From Paracoccus zeaxanthinifaciens ATCC 21588 (GTDB lineage Bacteria; Pseudomonadota; Alphaproteobacteria; Rhodobacterales; Rhodobacteraceae): a stretch of 64,000 nt of DNA. Both the position numbers and the translations under genes were made by a program. This document shows positions 58,015 to 64,000 of the stretch, piece after piece. The DNA lies in NCBI RefSeq assembly GCF_000420145.1, contig NZ_ATUJ01000001.1:303887-367886 (forward strand). Direction: 5' to 3'. Under the pieces are notes generated by a model that saw only the letters and a list, made by a program, of their open reading frames with translations, was not told the DNA's origin and did no database searches. Numbering within the stretch: the stretch's first letter is position 1; every line of letters starts with the position of its first letter.

Positions 58015-59625
58015 ATGACCGTGGACAGCGCGCAGATCACCTGGGATGTCGTCGTCATCGGTGCGGGCTTGGGCGGGGGGATCTTCGGCAGGCAGCTGGC
58101 CGAGGCGGGATACCGCGTTCTTTTCGTCGATCGCGGCCATATCGGCCCGAGGGACGCCACCGGCGCGATGGAGAGCGATCGGACCGACCCCGAGGAACGC
58201 AACCGCGCGGGCTGCTGGCCCGCGTCGGTCGAGGCGACCGTCAATGGTGTCACGACCTCGGGTTGGGGCGCACAGGGGACCGGACCCGGCGGAACCTCGG
58301 TTTTCTATGCCGCCGCGATGGAACGCCCCGAACGCCACGACATCGAGGATATCGCGGATCTTCGGCACCCCACAGGCGGCTGGCCCGTCGGGCATGACGC
58401 GTTCACGCCCTGGTTCGACAAGGCACGATCCCTGATGGCGGTGAACGGAACGCCCGATCCCTTGGGCGAACCCGTGTCGGGCTTGGCGACGCCCCTGCCC
58501 CCGCCGGAAGCCGAGATCGCACTGGGCGCCGCCTTCGATACCGCGGGGCTGCACCCATATCGCGCACATCTGGGCATCCGGCAGCTGCCGGGCTGCCAAC
58601 AATGCCTGGGACGGCGATGCCCGCGCGCCTGCAAGATGGACGGCCGCTCGGCCGGGGTCGATCCCGCGCTTGCCACGGGCAATGCCACCTTCTGGGATCG
58701 CACTGCTGCCTTGGCGCTGGAAGGTGAAGGCGGTGCCATTTCCGGATTGCGCGTCCTTCGTGACGGCAGGGAAACAGTCGTTCGCGCACGTCACTATGTC
58801 CTTGCCGCAGGGGGGTTCGGGTCACCGCGCCTTCTGCTGGCGTCGCGATCCGAGGACTGGCCCCAAGGCTGCGCGAACAGCAGCGGCCTGGTCGGGCGCG
58901 GCCTCATGTTCCACCTGAACGAACGTATCGCCTTGTGGCCCGGTCGCTCGGCCAAGTCGGGCGACGGCGCGGCCAAGCCATTCTCGTTGCGCGACTTCTA
59001 TCGTGACGGAGCGGATCGGCTGGGTCTGTTCCAGTCCCTTGGCCTTCCTGCCGATTACGGCAACATCCTCATGGTACTGCGTCACCGATACGACCGCTCG
59101 GCCCTGCGCCGCATCCGCATCGGACGCCAGCTGCTTCGCATTCCCGCGCGGATCGCGGCCTTGGCCCTGGGCGACGCCCGTGTCTATGTCGGCATCCTCG
59201 AGGATATGCCCCATGATCGGAACCGGGTGATCTACGATCCCGCACGTCCCGACACCATCATCTACGACTATGTCATGGACGAGGAACTGAGGGCGCGGCG
59301 CAGCAGGTACCGCCGGATGATCAAGCGTCGCTTGAAGGGCATCCGCAGCCTGTTCCTGCACGACGCGCCGGAACTGAACATCGCCCATCCCTGCGGCACG
59401 CTACGGTTTTCTGACGACCCCAAGAAGGGTGTTCTGGATCCCGATTGCAGGGCACATGACGTGCGCAATCTCTGGTGCGTCGATTCCAGCTTCATGCCGA
59501 CATCGACCGGCGTGAACCCCGGCATGACGATCGTCGCCAACGCATTGCGTGTCGCCGACCGCCTGACCGCCGCCCTTCAGGCCGAAACGCAGGCGGCCGA
59601 TACTGCCGCAAGGAGTTCAAGATGA
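58015..59625 (+). CDS. GMC-family FAD oxidoreductase
   Basis: 536 residues from ATG 58015 (GGGGAT upstream). N-terminal FAD Rossmann motif VIGAGLGGGIFG at 14-25, LAAGGFGSPRLLLASR in the middle, and the GMC C-terminal domain with AHPCGTLRF and the flavin-closing WCVDSSFMPTSTGVNPGMTIVANA. It has no signal peptide. A cysteine cluster (CQQCLGRRCPRAC, near 200) is unusual for oxidases and resembles bacterial GMC dehydrogenases. Oxidises an alcohol or sugar; being in the glycan operon, it may modify a lipid-linked sugar or the PKS/NRPS product. Confidence 0.85.
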   Translation: MTVDSAQITWDVVVIGAGLGGGIFGRQLAEAGYRVLFVDRGHIGPRDATGAMESDRTDPEERNRAGCWPASVEATVNGVTTSGWGAQGTGPGGTSVFYAAAMERPERHDIEDIADLRHPTGGWPVGHDAFTPWFDKARSLMAVNGTPDPLGEPVSGLATPLPPPEAEIALGAAFDTAGLHPYRAHLGIRQLPGCQQCLGRRCPRACKMDGRSAGVDPALATGNATFWDRTAALALEGEGGAISGLRVLRDGRETVVRARHYVLAAGGFGSPRLLLASRSEDWPQGCANSSGLVGRGLMFHLNERIALWPGRSAKSGDGAAKPFSLRDFYRDGADRLGLFQSLGLPADYGNILMVLRHRYDRSALRRIRIGRQLLRIPARIAALALGDARVYVGILEDMPHDRNRVIYDPARPDTIIYDYVMDEELRARRSRYRRMIKRRLKGIRSLFLHDAPELNIAHPCGTLRFSDDPKKGVLDPDCRAHDVRNLWCVDSSFMPTSTGVNPGMTIVANALRVADRLTAALQAETQAADTAARSSR

Positions 59626-60524
59626 TCCCTTCCCGATCGACCCTGTTGATGGCCGCGATGCTGCTGGCACCTGCGACCGCCTCTGCCTGGGAACCCCGCG
59701 ACGAAAGCCGCGTCTTCTTCTTCGGCAACAGTCTGATCCATCACCTGACCGACACCGACGAGACGACGGCCCCGCACTGGATCGCCCTGATGGCCGCCCA
59801 TTCGGGCAAGACCTTCGCGGGCGAGGGCACATGGGGCTTCCCCCGCGATTTCGCCAAGAAGCTGCCGCCCGATGCCAATTGGGACATCAAGGCGATGCCC
59901 GATGCCTGGAACCACTGGACCCAGCCGTTCTCGGGGGGCCGCTTCGACACCGTGATCTTCAACACCGAGAACTATATCCAGTACGACCCGGCCGATCACC
60001 GCTATGCCGACAGCTGGCGCGAGACGCCGCTGGACGCGACGCTGGTCACGGTGGACTGGGTGATGGAGAATGCGGACGCGCCACGGTTCCTGATCTACGA
60101 GGGATGGGCCGATCTGCACCCCTTCGCGAAGGCGGTTCCCGCATCCGACGAGGAAATGGCGGCCTATCACGCCCATGCGACCGGGGATTACGCCGCGTGG
60201 TACGACGATTTCGTCGAGAAACTGGCAAAAGAACGGCCGGATGTCACCTTCGACCTGATCCCCGTCGGGCGCGTCATGTCGCAACTGCTTGGCGAGGCCC
60301 CATTGTCCGGGGTGCCCTTCGATGCGCTCTACTCGGATCTTTCCCCACATGGGACGGAAACCATCTACCTGCTGGCGGGCATGATCGCCTATGCAGCCAT
60401 CTACGGGGAAAGGCCGCCGGAAGGACTTCCGCTGCCGGACAGCATCGCCCCCGGATTTGCGGATCACTACGAGGAGACGGCCGATGCCGTCTGGCAGGCC
60501 GTCACCGCCGAGGCGTCGAATTGA
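59622..60524 (+). CDS. Exported SGNH-hydrolase-like protein
   Basis: 300 residues. Signal peptide ends near ASA-WE (residue 22). Block I is FFFGNSLIHHL with Ser37; the C-terminal block reads DLSPHGTETIYL near 245, giving the Asp-x-x-His pair of SGNH/GDSL hydrolases. Many aromatic residues lie in between. Probably a periplasmic esterase or acetyl-transfer/hydrolysis enzyme acting on the polysaccharide; substrate not readable. ATGA overlap with the GMC gene, AAGGAG upstream. Confidence 0.7.
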   Translation: MIPSRSTLLMAAMLLAPATASAWEPRDESRVFFFGNSLIHHLTDTDETTAPHWIALMAAHSGKTFAGEGTWGFPRDFAKKLPPDANWDIKAMPDAWNHWTQPFSGGRFDTVIFNTENYIQYDPADHRYADSWRETPLDATLVTVDWVMENADAPRFLIYEGWADLHPFAKAVPASDEEMAAYHAHATGDYAAWYDDFVEKLAKERPDVTFDLIPVGRVMSQLLGEAPLSGVPFDALYSDLSPHGTETIYLLAGMIAYAAIYGERPPEGLPLPDSIAPGFADHYEETADAVWQAVTAEASN

Positions 60525-61855
60525 GCGCAATCCTGACACGCATCGGGGCGCTGGCTTCCGGTCAGGGCCTTGCGCAACGGGCATTTCGCGGCTCGGCGCT
60601 GACGGTACTCGGGTTCGGCAGCATGCAGGCGATCCGTCTGGGATCGAACCTGATCCTGACCCGGCTTCTGTTTCCCGAGGTCTTTGGCCTGATGGCCCTG
60701 ATCATGGTGATCATCCAGGGCCTGAACAACTTCTCGGACGTGGGCATCACCCCCGCGATCATGCAGAGCAAGCGCGGCGACGATCAGTCTTATCTGAACA
60801 CCGCGTTCACCATGCAGGTGATGCGGGGCATCGGACTGTGGATCGCCTGTTGCATCTTCGCCTATCCGGCTGCCCGGTTCTACGAGATCCCGGAACTGGT
60901 CTGGTACCTGCCGATCGCCGGCCTGACGACCATCATCCACGGCCTGCAGACGACCCGCGTCGAAAGCGCGAACCGGCATCTGCAGATGGGCCGTCTGACA
61001 CTGGTCGAGGTGCTGGCCGCACTGTTCAGCGTGATCGTCACGATCGCGTTGTCGGCAGTCATGCGCTCGGCCTGGGCGTTGGTGATCGGTCTGGTCCTCG
61101 GGGCGATCATCAGGGTGCTGTTGGCCGCACGCATGCTGCCGGGCACGCCCAATCGCCTGCACTGGGACCGCAGCGCCGTCACCGAGCTGGTGTCCTTCGG
61201 GAAATGGATCTTTCCCTCCACCGTCGTGGGCTTCGCGCTTTCACAGGGGGACAAGGCGATCCTGGGCAAGTACCTGACGCTAGGAGAGCTGGGCATCTAC
61301 AACATCGCCTTCTTCTTCGCGAGCTTTCCCGTCCTGTTAGGACAGGCGGTCATCACCAAGGTCATGATCCCGGTCTATCGCGATGCCGCAGGTGCGGAGG
61401 CCGAAAACCGCTTCCGACAGTTGCGCAAGGTGCGCGCGGGCCTGACGGCGGGCTTCCTGCTGCTGACATTCTTCATGGCCGCGATAGGACCGGCCCTCGT
61501 GCAGCTTCTTTACGATGCGCGCTATGACAATGCGGGGCCGATGGTGACGATGATCGCATGCGCGACCATTCCCGCGCTGATCGGTCTGACATACGATCAG
61601 GCCGCACTGGCAAGTGGAAACTCGCGCGGATATTTCTGGCTGACGCTTGTCCGCGCTGCGCTGTTCCTGACCTTCTTCCTTGTTGGCGTTCGGCAGGCCG
61701 GGATCGCGGGCGGCCTTGCGGGGCAGGCATTGGCGACCATCGCGGCCTATCCCCTGATCGTGCGGCTGGCCCGCAGGCACAAGGTCTGGGATCCGCTGCA
61801 CGACCTTCTTTTCGGTGCAATCGGGGCGGGCCTCGCCGCGGTTCTTCTTCTCTAG
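60521..61855 (+). CDS. Polysaccharide flippase, PST/MOP family (Wzx-like)
   Basis: 444 residues from TTG 60521, overlapping the previous stop (TTGA), with GAGG upstream; ATG 60623 would delete the first helix. About twelve hydrophobic segments. ALTVLGFGSMQAIRLGSNLILTR-type start, LFPEVFGLMAL, and VGFALSQGDKAILGKYL (residues near 240) are typical of PST exporters. Moves lipid-linked repeat units across the inner membrane. Confidence 0.9.
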   Translation: MSAILTRIGALASGQGLAQRAFRGSALTVLGFGSMQAIRLGSNLILTRLLFPEVFGLMALIMVIIQGLNNFSDVGITPAIMQSKRGDDQSYLNTAFTMQVMRGIGLWIACCIFAYPAARFYEIPELVWYLPIAGLTTIIHGLQTTRVESANRHLQMGRLTLVEVLAALFSVIVTIALSAVMRSAWALVIGLVLGAIIRVLLAARMLPGTPNRLHWDRSAVTELVSFGKWIFPSTVVGFALSQGDKAILGKYLTLGELGIYNIAFFFASFPVLLGQAVITKVMIPVYRDAAGAEAENRFRQLRKVRAGLTAGFLLLTFFMAAIGPALVQLLYDARYDNAGPMVTMIACATIPALIGLTYDQAALASGNSRGYFWLTLVRAALFLTFFLVGVRQAGIAGGLAGQALATIAAYPLIVRLARRHKVWDPLHDLLFGAIGAGLAAVLLL

Positions 61856-61918
61856 GACGGCGTATGCCGGGCAGGCCATCACCTGTCCGGCAAGAAACAG
61901 ATCGGAGCATTCGACCTC

Positions 61919-62677
61919 ATGCAGTTCAAGATCGGTCCCGACACGATTTCCCTTACCGTTCCCGACAAGGCGGCCCTGCTGACCAAGGTTGCGCAGCGTC
62001 TGGATACGCGGTGCGGCTTCGCACTGGCGACGATGAATGTCGACCACCTGGAAAAGCTGCCCAAGGACGCGCGGTTCCGGGCAGCCTATCAGGCGCATGA
62101 TCTGATCGTTGCGGATGGGAACCCTGTGGTCTGGCTTGCGCGGCTTGGCGGCCAGCAGGTTTCGCTGGTTCCCGGATCCGAACTGGTGGTTCCCCTCTGC
62201 AGGCTTGCGGCAGAGGCAGGGGTGGGTGTTGCGATCATCGCGGGGACCGAGCAGGCGGCGCGTGACGGTGCGTCCGAACTGCAACGGATGATCCCCGGCC
62301 TATCGGTCGTTCTGACCACGGCACCGGGCTTTCCGTTCGACCCCGACGGCCCCGAAGGCGACGAGCTTCTCGACCAGCTTTCCGCGTCCGGTGCCGGCCT
62401 GTGCTTGCTGGCAGTCGGCGCCCCAAGACAGGAAGTGTTCGCGGCCCGGGCCTGTCGCGCACTACCATCGGTCGGCTTCGCATCGGTCGGAGCCGGCATA
62501 GATTTCATAGCTGGCCGCCAGCGGCGCGCCCCCGTGCTCGTTCGTCGTGCGCGGCTTGAATGGGCGTGGCGCGCAGCGCTGAGCCCACTGCGTCTCGGGC
62601 CGCGCTATGCCCGTGGCGCGTTGATCCTGCCCGGCCATGCGTATCGTACGTTTCTGGCGCGTCGGAGCCGCGGGTAA
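61919..62677 (+). CDS. WecG/TagA/CpsF family glycosyltransferase (GT26)
   Basis: 252 residues. TMNVDHLEKL near 38, DLIVADGNPVVWLARL near 60, and LLAVGAPRQEVFAARA near 165 form the family signature; family members add N-acetylmannosaminuronate or N-acetylmannosamine to lipid-linked intermediates. The basic C-terminal helix (RRARLEWAWRAALSP) is typical for membrane association. Ends TAATG into the next gene. Confidence 0.9.
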   Translation: MQFKIGPDTISLTVPDKAALLTKVAQRLDTRCGFALATMNVDHLEKLPKDARFRAAYQAHDLIVADGNPVVWLARLGGQQVSLVPGSELVVPLCRLAAEAGVGVAIIAGTEQAARDGASELQRMIPGLSVVLTTAPGFPFDPDGPEGDELLDQLSASGAGLCLLAVGAPRQEVFAARACRALPSVGFASVGAGIDFIAGRQRRAPVLVRRARLEWAWRAALSPLRLGPRYARGALILPGHAYRTFLARRSRG

Positions 62678-63828
62678 TGGGCGGGCTTCTGGTATTGACC
62701 CCCTCAGTCCACGTGATCGAAGGTCCCGAGGGCCTGCGAATGGACGACAAGTTCCACGAAGGGCTGCGTCTTCATGCGGCAGAATGGGACGGTCCGCTGC
62801 GCGCGGTCATACGTCGTGACACGGCGCCTTTGCCGTTCTCGAGCATCGTCGACCGAAACGAGCTTCCCTGCGAGCTGCATGTGATCGATGCCAATGCACG
62901 TATTGGGGCGACCGAACTCGAGGGGGCCGCGGTCGTCCTGGCCGCGGCGGATGATGCACGCCAATTGCACCTGCCGTCGGTGGCCGCTCAGGTCGGCGCC
63001 AAGCTTGTCTACGCGATCGAGTATGACCTGCGGACACGGCTTCAGATTGCGCGGCTGGACCTTGCGGGGCGACCGCTGAAGCTGGCGCGCTCGTGTCAGT
63101 GGCTTCTGGGGCAGGAGATTCGGCGGCGGCGTGCCTTGAAGCGTGCGGATGGCATTCAAGCGAACGGCTATCCGGCGGCGAAGGCGTATTCGCGCGTTGC
63201 CCGGGACACACTGGTCTACCTGGACGGCCGCATGAACCTGGAAAGCATGGCCACAGCCGAAACCCTCGCGCTGCGTGGTCGGCGGACCGGCCCGCTTCGG
63301 ATCGTCTCGGCAGGCAGGCTCGTTCCGATGAAGGGTGCGCAGGATCTGGTGCCCTTTGCGCGTGCATTGAGGGATCTGGGGACGGAGTTCCGCCTGGATA
63401 TCTACGGCGATGGCCCCTTGGCATCGTCAATCCGGGCCGAGATCGCGCGTGATGATCTGGGTGAGATCGTCAAGCTGCATGGCGCGGTGGATTTCGCGCG
63501 TGAACTCGTGCCGATCCTGCAGAACGAGGCCGACCTTTTCTATGCGCCTCATCGGCAATCCGACCCGTCTTGCATCTACCTCGAGGCGATGGGCTGCGGT
63601 CTGCCGGTCTTTGGCTGTTCGCGGCGAATGTGGGTCCCGATGTGCCGGCAATCCAAGGGCGGTTGGATCGGCAAGTCAGGCGATCCAGCGGGCCATGCAT
63701 CAGCGATCTCGATGCTGGATCGAACAAGCGTTCTTGCGGCTGGCGCACGCGCTCTTGCGTTTGCCCGCGATCACGACTTCCTTGGACAGTTTCGCCGTCG
63801 GATGTTTCATCTTGGTGTTTTTCTGTGA
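62677..63828 (+). CDS. GT4-like glycosyltransferase with altered EX7E motif
   Basis: 383 residues. Donor-binding GT-B C-terminal domain with VSAGRLVPMKGAQDLV, IYGDGPL and SDPSCIYLEAMGCGLPVFG. In the last block the first Glu of EX7E is Ser, with Asp one residue on; the second Glu is kept. Still likely active, as related polysaccharide-locus enzymes carry this variant from memory. Last gene of the operon, followed by a strong terminator. Confidence 0.8.
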   Translation: MGGLLVLTPSVHVIEGPEGLRMDDKFHEGLRLHAAEWDGPLRAVIRRDTAPLPFSSIVDRNELPCELHVIDANARIGATELEGAAVVLAAADDARQLHLPSVAAQVGAKLVYAIEYDLRTRLQIARLDLAGRPLKLARSCQWLLGQEIRRRRALKRADGIQANGYPAAKAYSRVARDTLVYLDGRMNLESMATAETLALRGRRTGPLRIVSAGRLVPMKGAQDLVPFARALRDLGTEFRLDIYGDGPLASSIRAEIARDDLGEIVKLHGAVDFARELVPILQNEADLFYAPHRQSDPSCIYLEAMGCGLPVFGCSRRMWVPMCRQSKGGWIGKSGDPAGHASAISMLDRTSVLAAGARALAFARDHDFLGQFRRRMFHLGVFL

Positions 63829-63843
63829 TCTGTAACGCAAGAA

Positions 63844-63873
63844 GCCCCGCGTTTTTGCGGGGCGTGTTTTTTG
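63844..63873 (+). terminator. Rho-independent terminator at the end of the polysaccharide operon
   Basis: Stem GCCCCGC (63844-63850) and GCGGGGC (63857-63863), loop GTTTTT, then GTGTTTTTT. Located 15 bp after the last glycosyltransferase stop; it also separates it from the convergent tRNA gene. Confidence 0.9.
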
Positions 63874-63888
63874 TATGGTTTTGTTATT

Positions 63889-63966
<78 letters not shown>

Positions 63967-64000
63967 CCATTTTTGTCCTGATCGGGTGTTTTCATCGTAT

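Overview
The window is a contiguous, gene-dense, GC-rich chromosomal stretch. It looks like an alphaproteobacterium of the Rhodobacteraceae, perhaps Paracoccus or a close relative. The grounds are base composition, the CtpA/EnvC/GpmI/RlmH/RsfS neighbourhood, a flagellar set of alphaproteobacterial type with a CtrA-like site, and an initiator tRNA of alphaproteobacterial type. The taxonomy is an inference from recognised families; no search was run. I saw no insertion sequence, integrase, prophage or CRISPR array.

Layout. 1-5 kb: a kynureninase cut by the window edge, a divergent arylformamidase-like hydrolase, an aldo/keto reductase, a lytic transglycosylase coupled to BluB, and a small lipoprotein ending at a strong terminator. 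5-12 kb (minus strand): RppH, CtpA, an EnvC-like protein, GpmI, RlmH, RsfS and an MscS channel. 12-16 kb: leuC and leuD separated by an antisense membrane-protein gene, then a secreted endonuclease/exonuclease/phosphatase (EEP) family protein. 16-20 kb (minus): bioB-bioF-bioD-bioA. 20-30 kb: two divergent flagellar operons, fliL-to-fliJ-like (minus) and fliF-fliH-fliN-fliP (plus), around a candidate CtrA box. 30-35 kb (minus): dxs, ispA, xseB, mtaB and dapF. 35.4-35.7 kb: two tandem tRNA-Lys genes, each with its own near-consensus promoter. 35.8-37.3 kb: an unknown membrane-anchored protein and a second EEP-family protein.

37.4-63.9 kb is one large surface-polysaccharide and secondary-metabolite locus. 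Polysaccharide parts are a Wzz/GumC-like chain-length protein, a BY-kinase-like ATPase whose P-loop is destroyed, an ExoY-like initiating sugar transferase, several GT2 and GT4 glycosyltransferases, a WecG/TagA-type transferase, an O-antigen polymerase/ligase-like protein and a PST flippase. Inside it lies a four-gene minus-strand operon with translationally coupled junctions: type I PKS (KS-AT-KR-DH-ACP-TE), GT2, NRPS and phosphopantetheinyl transferase. The NRPS has a formyltransferase domain, an adenylation domain split between core motifs A4 and A5 by a luciferase-like monooxygenase, and a carrier domain. Its eight specificity residues, aligned by hand, resemble the glycine code. The divergent plus-strand operon carries the polymerase, a GMC oxidoreductase, an SGNH-like exported protein, the flippase and two glycosyltransferases.

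My reading is that the locus makes an exported glycan and also a very short formylated peptide-ketide. That unit may decorate the glycan or be a separate glycosylated metabolite. This PKS/NRPS-in-polysaccharide arrangement is the best candidate here for an undescribed system. An initiator tRNA-Met closes the window.
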